Notes: generated by a model from the sequence alone, not told the origin. Shown: positions 44,603-53,912, numbered from the stretch's first letter. The stretch is DNA of 64,000 nucleotides from Gemmatimonadota bacterium (GCA_022571515.1 JACZXQ010000001.1:124001-188000), one strand, 5' to 3'. A program made the numbers and translations.

Positions 44603-45342
44603 AGGAGGCCGCCAATCAGGAGGTAGAGACCCGAGGCGAGGACCAGCAGTAGCAGCACTGTTGGAAAACGCGCCTCGCTCAGGCGATGGGAGAACCGGTC
44701 ACCGAGGAATACTCCGGCTACGACCGCGGGGAGCAGTATCAGGGACGTTCGAGCGACGGCAGGACCCGGCCCTACAATCAGAGCCTGCAAAGTCGCAGCC
44801 GCTGCGTACATCAGAACGTAAAGCGAGAGGATGGTCGCGCGGGCCCGGTCCCTCCGGAGTCCGGCCCAACGCGTGAAGAGCGCCAAAGCGGGCCCCGGCA
44901 GACCCAGCCCGACCGTCAGCGCCCCTGCCACTCCTCCCGCGAACAGTGACGGGAGGACCGGTGGCGTCGCAGGCTCATCGCCTCCGTTTGGTTTGGTACT
45001 TGCCATGACTGCCACGGAGGCCAGAATCACCGTGGCGACGGAGATCATGAGGAGCCGAGCGTCGACCGCGAGAAAGAGCCAGAGCCCGAGGGGCAAGCCC
45101 AACACGGCTCCCCCTGCGAGAACGCCTAAAAGCGGTGCGGAGGCATCACGCCGAAGGCGCCACGACATGGGAGCCGCGATGACCAGGTTCAACGCGATCA
45201 GAACCTGAACACCTTGGGCGGGCTCCATCGCCGTCAGGAGCGCCGGAGCCAGGAGGAGGCTGAATCCGAGCCCCGTTGCGCTCTGAACCGCCGCCGCGAT
45301 CAGAGCTACTCCGGCGAGGCCGATCAAGATCATCTCCGTCAT
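44599..45342 (-). CDS. TauE/SafE-family membrane transporter
   Basis: A 247-residue membrane protein with about eight helices arranged as two repeats, with the TauE/SafE phrases VALIAAAVQSATGLGFSLLL and LFAGGVAGALTVGLGLPGPA. The family exports sulfite or sulfonates. It is the first gene of a two-gene operon with the PLP desulfhydrase. Start at 45342 keeps the leader MTEMILIG; upstream in-frame codons overlap the divergent phzF promoter. Confidence 0.85.
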   Translation of the reverse strand: MTEMILIGLAGVALIAAAVQSATGLGFSLLLAPALLTAMEPAQGVQVLIALNLVIAAPMSWRLRRDASAPLLGVLAGGAVLGLPLGLWLFLAVDARLLMISVATVILASVAVMASTKPNGGDEPATPPVLPSLFAGGVAGALTVGLGLPGPALALFTRWAGLRRDRARATILSLYVLMYAAAATLQALIVGPGPAVARTSLILLPAVVAGVFLGDRFSHRLSEARFPTVLLLLVLASGLYLLIGGLL

Positions 45343-45440
45343 CACTCCGCTCCCGAGGTTCAGCCCTTGAGGTGCACCGGCCCGGCGTGGTAACAATACC
45401 AAGGAGCCATAGTGCGTTCAAACCAGCCGGAGACGGGACA

Positions 45441-46262
45441 ATGTGGAACCAAAGCATCCGCTTCCAGCAGGTCGACGCGTTCACGGACGTGCCATTCAAG
45501 GGCAATCCCGCCGCCGTGTGCATCATGGATTACCCGCTCGACGCCTCCCAGATGCAGGCCATCGCGCTGGAGATGAACCTCGCCGAGACGGCGTTCCTCT
45601 ATCCACCCGACGACCGAGGTGACCGCCGCATTCGATGGTTCACGCCGGCCATCGAGGTACCGCTGTGCGGGCACGCCACCTTGGCCTCCGGCCACGTGCT
45701 GCTCGCCTCGGGCGCGGTGTCACCCATCGTGCTCCACTCGGCGAGCGGTCCGTTGACGGTGCATGGAGAGGCCGACGGTGCAGTGCGTTTGGATTTCCCG
45801 GTCACAACTACCGCGCCGGTGCCACCTCCTCCCGGATTATTAGAAGCGCTTGGGATCGAGCATGCCGAGGCCGTCGAGACCGGCGGCCACGTCATGATCG
45901 TGCAGGTCTCGACCCAGGCCGGCGTGCAGCGGGTTCGACCCAATTTCTCCGATCTCGCGGCCGTGGAGGTGGGCGAGGTCCTCGTGCTGGCCGTGACGGC
46001 CCCGGCGGACTCGGACGACCTCGATTTCGTGTCGCGGGTCTTCGCTCCCTGGGCGGGCATCGACGAAGACCCGGTGACCGGCCTGGCTCACACCGCACTC
46101 ACGCCCTATTGGGTCGCACGGCTCGGTCGGAACCCACTCCGTGCCGAACAGATTTCCAGCCGAGGTGGACAACTCACGGTGAGACTCGAGGGCGACCGGG
46201 TGCACCTCATCGGCCACTCGGTCACCGTGGCCGAAGGAACCATCCTGCTCCCACCCGCCTGA
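45441..46262 (+). CDS. PhzF-family isomerase
   Basis: A 273-residue PhzF/DapF-fold protein: QVDAFTDVPFKGNPAAVCIM, the catalytic Glu in MNLAETAFLYPP, PLCGHATLASGHVL, and the C-terminal VFAPWAGIDEDPVTGLAHTA. PhzF-like proteins isomerise small acids and are often of unknown substrate. The start ATG 45441 sits after GACGGGACA, a moderate ribosome site. It is followed by a ferredoxin gene 87 bases later. Confidence 0.88.
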   Translation: MWNQSIRFQQVDAFTDVPFKGNPAAVCIMDYPLDASQMQAIALEMNLAETAFLYPPDDRGDRRIRWFTPAIEVPLCGHATLASGHVLLASGAVSPIVLHSASGPLTVHGEADGAVRLDFPVTTTAPVPPPPGLLEALGIEHAEAVETGGHVMIVQVSTQAGVQRVRPNFSDLAAVEVGEVLVLAVTAPADSDDLDFVSRVFAPWAGIDEDPVTGLAHTALTPYWVARLGRNPLRAEQISSRGGQLTVRLEGDRVHLIGHSVTVAEGTILLPPA

Positions 46263-46349
46263 TCTGGGCCACGAGGCAACCTTGCCCGCGGGCGCTGGTC
46301 ATCACCACGTTGCGGCCTTGCACCCGGTGCCACAACATGAGGGGGAACG

Positions 46350-46595
46350 CTGGAGGACATCGAGGATCGCAGGTTCGGACCGCTGACGGTCAAGATCGAT
46401 CGCACCCTGTGCGTCGGCTTCGGCGACTGCATCGACGCCGCGCCCGAGATCTTCGAATTTGACGACGAAGAGATCGCAACGTTCGTGGCGGGCGCAACCG
46501 AGGCCGAACAAGACAGGCTGTCCAAGGCGTGCGCCACCTGTCCCGTCGATGCACTGGTGCTGCTCGACGAAGACGAGACGCAACTCGTGCCGTGA
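46350..46595 (+). CDS. Small ferredoxin with CTG start
   Basis: An 81-residue iron-sulfur protein. The open frame starts after a TGA at 46338-46340 and contains no ATG, GTG or TTG before the protein begins; CTG at 46350 preceded by GAGGGGGAACG is the only plausible start. The cluster motif is C21-V-G-F-G-D-C27, with C61 and C64 in CATCP. Glycine sits at the usual second cysteine position, so a [3Fe-4S] or modified [4Fe-4S] cluster is expected, as in P450-type ferredoxins. The acidic body (EIFEFDDEEIATF) fits an electron carrier. It opens the mrp, PCP_red, ABC operon. Confidence 0.8.
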   Translation: MEDIEDRRFGPLTVKIDRTLCVGFGDCIDAAPEIFEFDDEEIATFVAGATEAEQDRLSKACATCPVDALVLLDEDETQLVP

Positions 46596-46610
46596 GGATG
46601 ACAACGATTC

Positions 46611-47531
46611 GTGAGCAAACACGCCATGCGTAAGATCCGTACCTACAAAGAGGTGCAGCACAGCACCGGCTCGGAGATCCTCGAGCAGGTTGTCGATCAG
46701 CTGGGCCAGTTGGCGGCGAGGCTCTCGACCGTGGGCACGGTAGTGGCCGTGGCCAGCGGCAAGGGCGGAGTCGGTAAGAGCGCCATCACTGCCAACCTGG
46801 CGGCGGCCCTGGCAATGAGAGGACACCGGGTGGGAGCGGTCGACGCCGATCTGAACGGGCCCTCCCTGGGCCGCATGCTCGGTGTGTCGGGCATGTCGCT
46901 GGGCGATAGCCCGGACGGAGTGGAACCGCCCCAGGGGGTCCAGGGCGTCCGGGTGATGTCCATGGAGCTCCTTCAAGACGCCGAAGACACGCCCCTGGGC
47001 TGGCGGGCGCCCGACTTTGGCAAGTTCACGTGGCGGAGCACCCTCGAGACGGGCGTGCTCCGCGAGTTCCTGGCGGACGTGGCGTGGGGGGAGCTGGACT
47101 TCCTCTTGGTCGATGTACCTCCCGGCACGGACAAAATCGAGCGGCTGCTCGAGTTGCTGCCCGACCTGGATCAGGCGCTCCTGGTCACGACCCCCTCCGA
47201 GTCGGCCCGCTTCGTGGTGTCCAAGTCGCTGCGCTTGGTGCAGGAGGCCGGCGTCGGCGTCGTGGGCCTCGTCGCCAACATGACCGAGCACGAGTGCTCA
47301 CAGTGCGGCCACCGTTCGAGCCTGTTCGAGTCCGGGGGGGCGGAGCGCCTCGCGGCCGAATCCGGTGTGCCGTTGTGGGCCAGCATTCCGTTCGATCCTC
47401 GCCTGGGTGCGTCCACTGACCTGGGCGAGCCGCTGGTCACCAAGGAGCCCGATGCAGCGTCCAGTCGCGCCATCCTGGCGCTGGCCGACCGGGTCGCCGC
47501 CGCCGCCCAAGCCGGAGCAAACACCCAATGA
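46611..47531 (+). CDS. Mrp/NBP35-family P-loop ATPase
   Basis: A 306-residue cytoplasmic ATPase: deviant Walker A SGKGGVGKS (49-57), GAVDADLNGPSLGRMLG, LLVDVPPGTDKIE, LLVTTPSESARFVVSKSLRL and a CxxC pair in HECSQCGH. Mrp proteins carry or deliver Fe-S clusters. It begins at GTG 46611 or ATG 46626, and its stop overlaps the next gene by four bases, so it is translationally coupled. The neighbour ferredoxin and the PCP_red protein support an iron-sulfur assembly or electron-transfer role. Confidence 0.9.
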   Translation: MSKHAMRKIRTYKEVQHSTGSEILEQVVDQLGQLAARLSTVGTVVAVASGKGGVGKSAITANLAAALAMRGHRVGAVDADLNGPSLGRMLGVSGMSLGDSPDGVEPPQGVQGVRVMSMELLQDAEDTPLGWRAPDFGKFTWRSTLETGVLREFLADVAWGELDFLLVDVPPGTDKIERLLELLPDLDQALLVTTPSESARFVVSKSLRLVQEAGVGVVGLVANMTEHECSQCGHRSSLFESGGAERLAAESGVPLWASIPFDPRLGASTDLGEPLVTKEPDAASSRAILALADRVAAAAQAGANTQ

Positions 47532-48013
47532 AATTCCTCTGCTTGGAGTGCGACGAGGCGATGGACTTTGCGGAGCGCCAACTGCCGGGCGACGGGACCC
47601 TGGCCGTAGTGTTCAAGTGTCCGGGCTGCGGCCGTGAGATGGCCATGCTCACCAACCCCATGGAGACCCAGCTCGTCAGCAGCCTGGGCGTGAAGATCGG
47701 GGGCCGCGACGTGCCCGCCCAGCCCATGGAGCTGGTGAGGGGATCGCTGGAGGGCGGGCGGGAGGACGCGTTTCAGGAGCCTGCCAACGCGCTTTCGCAA
47801 GACGTGCCTGTGGCGGGGGTCACGAACCCCGCGGACGCCGGCCCTCTCGTCTGGACGCCCGAGGCCGTTGACCGCTTGAGCAATGTGCCCAAGTTCGTGC
47901 GCGGCATGGTCAAGAGGATATACGGCGAGTGGGCGCGCGAACAGGGCGTTGCGGAGATGACTCCTGAACTCATGGACCAGGCGCGCACCGAGCTGGGGAT
48001 GGAGGGCATGTAG
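47528..48013 (+). CDS. Zinc-ribbon and PCP_red domain protein
   Basis: A 161-residue protein with an N-terminal zinc ribbon (C5-x2-C8 in CLECDE; CPGC at about 33-36) and a C-terminal PCP_red domain (about 105-155: WTPEAVDRLSNVPKFVRGMV, KRIYGEWAREQGVAEMTPEL). PCP_red is the small domain at the end of the light-independent protochlorophyllide reductase subunit BchB/ChlB, but it also occurs alone next to Mrp in non-phototrophs, as here. Its job there is unknown; no bacteriochlorophyll gene is in the window. Confidence 0.8.
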   Translation: MKFLCLECDEAMDFAERQLPGDGTLAVVFKCPGCGREMAMLTNPMETQLVSSLGVKIGGRDVPAQPMELVRGSLEGGREDAFQEPANALSQDVPVAGVTNPADAGPLVWTPEAVDRLSNVPKFVRGMVKRIYGEWAREQGVAEMTPELMDQARTELGMEGM

Positions 48014-48015
48014 GC

Positions 48016-48423
48016 GTGGCGGCTACGGCCGAGGCGGACGAACCGAGCCCGCCGTCCAGTGCCCGGCAACGCAAGTTCCGGCAGGCGGCGTTCGTCTACC
48101 TGCATGTGGGCGTACTCTACGAAGCGGCCGTCTACGTCTTCTGGCAGAAGGGCCTGTTGCCCGAGGGGCGTGGACCGGTGTGGGTCTGGCTGCTCGCCGG
48201 AGCCTTGATCGCCGCCCTCGTGTTCTGGGGGCTCTGGGTCAAGGAGAGCGCCTGGCTGGCGAGGATCATCTGGGCGTTCGGCCTGTTCCGCCTCCCCGCG
48301 CTCATCGAGGGTGCCTTCCCCTCCGGAGCAGGCTCCGACATCGATCCGGCGTTCTACCTGACCGCACTCGTGGTGGTGCTCATCAATCTCGGGATGCTCG
48401 CCCGGGCCGGGTGGGATCTGTGA
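48016..48423 (+). CDS. Small membrane protein in the mrp operon
   Basis: A 135-residue protein with four hydrophobic helices (about 25-45, 57-75, 82-100 and 113-133). Family not recognised. It starts at GTG two bases after the stop of the PCP_red gene and ends seven bases before the ABC ATPase gene, so it is certainly co-transcribed. A role as a third partner of the ABC transporter is possible. Confidence 0.7.
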   Translation: MAATAEADEPSPPSSARQRKFRQAAFVYLHVGVLYEAAVYVFWQKGLLPEGRGPVWVWLLAGALIAALVFWGLWVKESAWLARIIWAFGLFRLPALIEGAFPSGAGSDIDPAFYLTALVVVLINLGMLARAGWDL

Positions 48424-48430
48424 CGCACGA

Positions 48431-49417
48431 ATGACGCAGGAAGACCGATCCGCCCTCGTGCGGCTCGAGGGTGCTTCGTACCGTTATCGGTCCGGGCGGG
48501 CGGGTGTGGGGCGTGTGACGTTGGACGTCGGTGCCGGGGAGCGCGTCGTGTTGATGGGCCCCAACGGCTCGGGCAAGACCACGGTGCTGCGGATGATCAC
48601 CGGCGAGTTGCCGCCTAGCGACGGATCGGTACGCGTGCTGGGCCACCCCACCGCGTCTCTGCGCGCCGAGCACCGCCGCCGCATGGGGGTGGTCGCGGCC
48701 GAATCCGTGCACGTAGACGCGCTTCCGGCCCACCAGAACGCCCTTTTCTTCGCCCGGGCCGCCGGGCTCTCGCGAGATCGAGCAAAGGCCGCCGTGGGTG
48801 AGCTGTTCGAAAGGTTCGGCCTGACGGCGGACGAAGACGTCCCGCCTAGCGAGTACTCGTTCGGCATGCGCAGGAAGCTTCTGCTCCTGGAGGCCCTCGC
48901 ACACGAGCCGGACCTGCTCGTTCTCGACGAGCCCTTCCTGGGCCTGGACCCGAGCGCGAGGAGCGCACTCCTCGACCTTCTTCATATGCGCGCCAGCTCG
49001 GGGGCCGCCGTGCTCGCCGCAATGAACGGGCCCGCCGACGCACTCGCCCTGGCTTCCAGGGTGGTGTTCCTGCTCGGTGGCGAGGTGGTGGCAGACGAAA
49101 CGCCCGACACCCTGCTGCGGCGCCTGGCCAAACGCACGGTCATAACCATCGAGGTGGACGGGCCTCCGTGTCGAGACGCCGTCTACCCGGAAGGCGTGAC
49201 CGTCAGCGAGGCCGCGGGCAGTCTGCTCGCTACCAGCGAGTTCGGGCCGGGCGTCCTACCGGCTCTGTGCCAGGCGGTGCTCGCAAGCGGGCGGACCATT
49301 CGGTCGGTGCGGGTGAAAGAGCCGGACCTCGCCGACGTCTTCGCGCATCTCACGGGGCAGCCCCTGGCGCCTGCCGCCCCATCTGAGGACCCATCCCTCC
49401 CGGAGACCGCTCCGTGA
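48431..49417 (+). CDS. ABC transporter ATPase, CcmA-like
   Basis: A 328-residue ATPase with Walker A GPNGSGKTT near residues 38-46, a Q-loop region, signature YSFGMRRK in place of LSGGQ, Walker B LLVLDEPFLGLD and an H-loop region. A C-terminal extension (about 230-328) carries ITIEVDG and VRVKEPDLADVFAHLTG. It is paired with a CcmB-like permease that overlaps it by four bases. The two look like heme-exporter or small antibiotic-type exporters; substrate unknown. Confidence 0.85.
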   Translation: MTQEDRSALVRLEGASYRYRSGRAGVGRVTLDVGAGERVVLMGPNGSGKTTVLRMITGELPPSDGSVRVLGHPTASLRAEHRRRMGVVAAESVHVDALPAHQNALFFARAAGLSRDRAKAAVGELFERFGLTADEDVPPSEYSFGMRRKLLLLEALAHEPDLLVLDEPFLGLDPSARSALLDLLHMRASSGAAVLAAMNGPADALALASRVVFLLGGEVVADETPDTLLRRLAKRTVITIEVDGPPCRDAVYPEGVTVSEAAGSLLATSEFGPGVLPALCQAVLASGRTIRSVRVKEPDLADVFAHLTGQPLAPAAPSEDPSLPETAP

Positions 49418-50133
49418 GCGTGCTCATCTGGTCTCTCGAGTGGGCCGTGGCCACCCACAGACGGCGGCTCTTCGCGCTCAACGCGCTCATCCCCCTCCTG
49501 CTGGTTGGTCCGATCGCGTTCAGCTCGGCGCCCGCTCAGCACGCCGCAGCGGTCTACACAGTGCTGTTCACCATATTCGGCGCCTTCGGCTCGTGTATCC
49601 CGCTCATCCGGGACGCTGAGTCGGGCCTCCTGACGCGCTTCACGCTGGCAGGCATATCGCCCCGGTCTCTGCTGACCCAACGGGTGCTGGCCGCGACCTC
49701 GCTGGACGCAGTGCAGCTCCTGCCCAGCCTGGCCGTGATCGCGCTCGCGAGCGGCAACGCCACGGCGTTCGGAGGAGTGCTGGCCGCACTCCTGCTCACG
49801 CTGGTGGTGGCCAACCTCCTGGGTGTCTGGGCCGCCGCGATCGCACGCTCCTCAGCGGAGGGCGCTCTCTTCGCAGCGGTCTCGTCGCTGCTTCTGTTGC
49901 ACGCTGCGGGTACGTTCAGGACGCCCGTCGCCGGGTCACTCGGCGCGCGACTGGAGGCCCTGAGTCCCTTCAGACTCCTGCATGAGGCGCTGCTGGAGGT
50001 AACAGGTGGTCCGGCGATCCCCGGTAGCGTGGGTCTTTTTCAACCTGTGCTGGTGGCCGTAGGCCTGGTCGGCGCCTCGTTCATCGCGGCACACCGGATA
50101 GTCGCCGCACCGGGCCGAGCCATCCACGGCTGA
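49414..50133 (+). CDS. ABC transporter permease, CcmB-like
   Basis: A 239-residue permease with about six helices: LIWSLEWAVATHRRRLFALN, LLLVGPIAFSS, ESGLLTRFTLAGISPRSLLT, and a central GVWAAAIARSSAEGALFAAV. This resembles CcmB (heme exporter B) and ABC2-type permeases. It forms an exporter with the preceding ATPase. Other Ccm genes are not in the window, so the heme link is only suggestive, although the next operon encodes many c-type cytochromes that need heme in the periplasm. Confidence 0.8.
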   Translation: MSVLIWSLEWAVATHRRRLFALNALIPLLLVGPIAFSSAPAQHAAAVYTVLFTIFGAFGSCIPLIRDAESGLLTRFTLAGISPRSLLTQRVLAATSLDAVQLLPSLAVIALASGNATAFGGVLAALLLTLVVANLLGVWAAAIARSSAEGALFAAVSSLLLLHAAGTFRTPVAGSLGARLEALSPFRLLHEALLEVTGGPAIPGSVGLFQPVLVAVGLVGASFIAAHRIVAAPGRAIHG

Positions 50134-50229
50134 GCATGCCGTGGCTGGACGAAGATTCGAGCGGGTTGCATGAAGCCCAGGCCAGGTCTAGGCTTCGTGA
50201 GGGGGGAAAGCTAATGCGGGCTCGAAGCA

Positions 50230-52536
50230 ATGAATATCAACAAACTTTTTCCCAGGCTCACCATTCGCGCGAAGCTTGCGATCGCCTTCGCCTCCCTCGC
50301 GATCCTCCCACTCCTCGCCGTTTCCGGATTCGCGACGGTCATCACCAGTAGGTACGTCCGGGCTCTTACCGAGTCCACTCTCCAGCACGACCTCGAGGGC
50401 GCTAGGGCGCAAACCGAGGGCGCACTCCACGAGGTTGAGCGGCAGGTAGCCTACCTCGCAAGAGCCATCCTTGGACCACTACTCGTCCGGTCGGACTCGG
50501 CGGCCTGGAGGGCTGCAGAGCGTGCGGTCTCCGAGATCTTCTCCCTGAGCCCTACCCTGTTTCGGGTAAAGGTGATCGGCTCCGACGGCAGGCTTCTGTT
50601 CGTTGTGGCCGATGAGGACGTGGGCACCGGTGCCGTCGGCGACCTGGAGGCGGGAGGGTTCTATTACATCCAACGCGCCAGCGTTCTGAAGTCGGGTGAG
50701 CGTCTCGCGTTGCCGGTGGAGTTCCGCCGCCGTGGAGACGCCGCTGACAACAATTCCACACTTTCCACCATCGCAATTCTGGAGCCTGTCTGGGGCCCGC
50801 AGGGATCGATGCTCGGGATTGTGGTCGGCGAGGCGCGCGCCTCGGTCCTCTTCAGCGGTATCGAGATGGGGTCTCCAAATCTGACGGGCACCACCGGGCT
50901 TGTGGCCGGCGGCGGTCTGCTACTTTACCACACCAACCTAAAAAACAATTGGGGGCGGCTCCTCGCCTCCCGCACCGACGCCGACCTCGTGAGTGAGCTC
51001 TCTCCTGAGGGCGTGGCCGCAGTGCTGTCTGGAGCAGCCGGCACTCTGCTGGTCGGAGGCAGGATCATCAGCTACCTGCCGCTCAGGCTCACGGGATCCG
51101 GAATCGGTCCGGTGATGTTGTATCGGATCGTCTCGGTGTCAGCCCTGGAGGCCCCGGTCCGAAGCCTGCAGAGAGGCTTCATCGCTGGAGGAAGCGTAGT
51201 CCTCGCCATCGTATTCGGGCTCGCGGTGTTGGCGGCGCGTCAGCTTACGGAGCCCATCTATAGGCTCAGAGAAGGTGTGCGCCACCTGGCGAGGGGAGGC
51301 GAGCTCGCGCCGCTCCGAGTGGAGACCAATGATGAGTTGGAGGATCTCGCCGAGGACTTCACAGTGATGGCGAAGGCGCTGTCCGAGCATCGAAGCCAAC
51401 TCGAGGAACTCGTGGCGGAGCGCACCCGCGCCTTGCAGGAGGCCCACTCCGAGCTGGAGGACATACTGGAGTATTCCGCGGACGCGATCGCCGGCCTCAA
51501 TGTGGAGGGCCGAGTTCGCATCTGGAACCGAGGCGCGGAGACTTTGTTCGGATACACCGCCTCAGAGGCGGTGGGACGGCATATTGACGACCTCCTGGGC
51601 TGCGACGCATCGGTGACCGAGACCGCACTGATCCAGCGAGAACTCGACCGACACGGCGCAGTAGTGAACCTGCTCACCACAAGGGCTCCAAAGGAGGGTG
51701 ATCCGTTTCCAGTCAGCCTTACGCAGGCCCCCATCTGCGACGATCAAGGCCGCACCGTCGGGTACTCGCTAATCATCCGAGACAACCGACTGCAATCGAA
51801 GCTGGAGGAGCAGATGCGCCGCTCCGAGCGTTACGCGGCTGTGAGCGTGATGGCCGCAGGATTGGCGCATGAACTCAAGAACCCCCTCGCCATCATCGAC
51901 AATCGCGTCAAGTTGATGGAGGATCAGCTCCGTGAAACCTCTGAAAACGGCGACCTCCTCAAAGATCTCCGGGTCGTCGGCGAGCACACGCAGAGGCTGG
52001 TCGACGTCACCCGCAACCTTCTGGCCTTTGGCCAGGATGATACGGAGGACCGCGCACCGGTCGACCTGAACCAGGTTTGCCGCCATGTGGGTGGCTTGCT
52101 CGAGAGGACGTTCGCCACGCGCGGCATCGAGTTCGAGACCATCCTCTCAGAGGATCTACCAACCATCATCGGGAACGAGCACGCGATCGAGACCGTGTGT
52201 GTCAACCTTCTCCTGAACGCCGCGGACGCGACGCCACCGGGTGGCAAGGTGACGTTGGCCACTCGTCAGAACACTTCCGAGCCAGAGGTGGAGGTGGAGG
52301 TGAGTGACACCGGCCCTGGAATCCCCAAGGACCTCCGCCGCCGAATCTTCGAGCCCTTCTTCACGACCAAGCAGGACGACCATGGCACCGGACTGGGCTT
52401 GGCCGTATGTAGGAATATCGCCGAACGCCACCTGGGGCGGATCTGGGTGGAAAGTGCATCGGGAGGCGGGGCCCGGTTCATAGTCTCTTTCCCGGTGAAC
52501 CTGGCTGATAGGCAATGGACCGTCCAACCGTCCTGA
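50230..52536 (+). CDS. Membrane sensor histidine kinase (HAMP-PAS-HisKA-HATPase)
   Basis: A 768-residue NtrB-type kinase. It has two membrane helices (about 17-40 and 312-340) flanking a periplasmic sensor domain of about 270 residues (dCache-like), a HAMP domain (340-392; LTEPIYRLREGVRHLARGGE), a PAS domain (about 410-520; AIAGLNVEGRVRIWNRGAET), HisKA with phospho-His H547 in GLAHELKNPL, and HATPase with N-box NLLLNAADA and DTGPGIP, FFTTKQDDHGTGLGLAV. It overlaps the response regulator gene by 22 bases. The signal is extracytoplasmic; the likely target is the electron-transport operon downstream. Confidence 0.93.
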   Translation: MNINKLFPRLTIRAKLAIAFASLAILPLLAVSGFATVITSRYVRALTESTLQHDLEGARAQTEGALHEVERQVAYLARAILGPLLVRSDSAAWRAAERAVSEIFSLSPTLFRVKVIGSDGRLLFVVADEDVGTGAVGDLEAGGFYYIQRASVLKSGERLALPVEFRRRGDAADNNSTLSTIAILEPVWGPQGSMLGIVVGEARASVLFSGIEMGSPNLTGTTGLVAGGGLLLYHTNLKNNWGRLLASRTDADLVSELSPEGVAAVLSGAAGTLLVGGRIISYLPLRLTGSGIGPVMLYRIVSVSALEAPVRSLQRGFIAGGSVVLAIVFGLAVLAARQLTEPIYRLREGVRHLARGGELAPLRVETNDELEDLAEDFTVMAKALSEHRSQLEELVAERTRALQEAHSELEDILEYSADAIAGLNVEGRVRIWNRGAETLFGYTASEAVGRHIDDLLGCDASVTETALIQRELDRHGAVVNLLTTRAPKEGDPFPVSLTQAPICDDQGRTVGYSLIIRDNRLQSKLEEQMRRSERYAAVSVMAAGLAHELKNPLAIIDNRVKLMEDQLRETSENGDLLKDLRVVGEHTQRLVDVTRNLLAFGQDDTEDRAPVDLNQVCRHVGGLLERTFATRGIEFETILSEDLPTIIGNEHAIETVCVNLLLNAADATPPGGKVTLATRQNTSEPEVEVEVSDTGPGIPKDLRRRIFEPFFTTKQDDHGTGLGLAVCRNIAERHLGRIWVESASGGGARFIVSFPVNLADRQWTVQPS

Positions 52537-53912
52537 TCGTCGATGATGAGCCGGCGGCGCTCGAGAACTGCGAGCGCTTCCTGTCTCGAAAAGGTTATGT
52601 CTGCTCAACACTGGGCGACCCAACACGCTTCAGACAAGTAATGAGCGAGGTCAAGCCCGACGCCCTTCTCCTGGACCTTCGGATGCCGGGCGTCGATGGG
52701 ATGACGATTCTCACGGTCGCCCTGGCCGACGACTCGGCACTCCCCGTCATCATCATGACGGCGCACGGAACCATCGAGTCGGCGGTCCACGCTATCGGGG
52801 AGGGAGCTTTCGACTACCTCGAGAAGCCTTTCACGGCGGACCAGCTGGTCCTGTCGGTAGACCGCGCCGTACGCCACCGGAACCTGATGTTGGAGAACAG
52901 GGCTCTCCGCGAGCACGTGGAGCGGGGACGGAGCGCCGAGCGGATCGTGGGGTCGAGCCAAGCGATAAGGAGAACCCTCGACCGGGTCATGAAGGTAGCG
53001 CCGACCGAGGCCAACGTGCTGATCCTGGGCGAGAGTGGAACCGGAAAAGAGTTGGTGGCCCGTAGCATTCACGCGAACAGCCCGCGACGGGACCGGCCGT
53101 TTACGCCCGTCGATTGCGCCGCGCTGCCCGAGGGTCTGCTCGAGAGCGAGCTCTTCGGATACGAGCGTGGTGCGTTTACCGGGGCAGTGGACAGAAAGAA
53201 GGGGCTCCTCGAGGAAGCGGCGGGTGGAACGGTCTTCCTGGACGAGTTCCCCGAGTTGAGCGTGGGACTCCAGTCCAAACTGCTCAGGGTCCTCGAGGAG
53301 CGGCAGTTACGGAGACTCGGTGGCGTCGAGTTGATCGATGTCGACATTCGAGTCGTCGCGGCAACGAACACAGACCTCGAAGCGGCGGTCGCCGCCGGGA
53401 CGTTCCGCGAGGACCTGTACTACAGGCTCAGCGTAGTGCCGATAGTCCTGCCACCGCTGCGAGAGCGTGAAGGGGACGTGGTCTTGCTCGCCCGAACTTT
53501 TCTCGCCCGGTATTCGGCCGTGCACGGAACAGATCCGCCCAAGGTGTCCCCTGAGGTATGGGATGCCCTCGAACGACATTCCTGGCCCGGCAACGTGCGG
53601 GAGCTCCGGAATCTCATGGAACGACTCGTGGTCCTGCGCGAAAGTGACCGCCTCACCCAAGCCGACCTGCCCGAGGCGTTCCGCCCCCGCGCCTTCGTAG
53701 CGCCGCAGGACATCGAGGAGGGCTGGTTCTCCCTGCCCTATTCGAACGCCCGCCTCGAGGCCCTCAAGGCCTTTCGGCGGCGGTACGCCCGCACGCTGCT
53801 CGCGGGTTGTGGAGGAAACCAGTCCAAAGCGGCGCGGGCCGCCCAAGTGTCGCGGCGGACGGTCCACCGCTGGATGAGCGAGCTGCGGCAGGCGGACGAC
53901 GAGAGCACGTAG
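52515..53912 (+). CDS. NtrC-family sigma-54-dependent response regulator
   Basis: A 465-residue activator: receiver domain with phospho-acceptor D54 in LLLDLRMPG, AAA+ domain with Walker A GESGTGKE (about 172-179), the sigma-54 contact loop GAFTGA (219-224), Walker B and GTVFLDEFPELSVGLQ, and a C-terminal Fis-type helix-turn-helix (NQSKAARAAQVSRRTVHRWM). It remodels the closed sigma-54 RNA polymerase complex. It is coupled to the kinase gene and lies 414 bases upstream of the operon that starts with the tetra-cupredoxin, where a -24/-12 promoter is visible. Confidence 0.94.
   Translation: MDRPTVLIVDDEPAALENCERFLSRKGYVCSTLGDPTRFRQVMSEVKPDALLLDLRMPGVDGMTILTVALADDSALPVIIMTAHGTIESAVHAIGEGAFDYLEKPFTADQLVLSVDRAVRHRNLMLENRALREHVERGRSAERIVGSSQAIRRTLDRVMKVAPTEANVLILGESGTGKELVARSIHANSPRRDRPFTPVDCAALPEGLLESELFGYERGAFTGAVDRKKGLLEEAAGGTVFLDEFPELSVGLQSKLLRVLEERQLRRLGGVELIDVDIRVVAATNTDLEAAVAAGTFREDLYYRLSVVPIVLPPLREREGDVVLLARTFLARYSAVHGTDPPKVSPEVWDALERHSWPGNVRELRNLMERLVVLRESDRLTQADLPEAFRPRAFVAPQDIEEGWFSLPYSNARLEALKAFRRRYARTLLAGCGGNQSKAARAAQVSRRTVHRWMSELRQADDEST

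Noticed and set aside
46302..47291. 329-codon minus-strand frame over ferredoxin and mrp
   Set aside because: The plus strand has recognised motifs (CxxxxxC, Walker A); the antisense frame has none.
47528..48013. Photosynthesis gene cluster suggested by PCP_red
   Set aside because: No bch, puf or crt gene is in the window, and PCP_red also occurs with Mrp in non-phototrophs.
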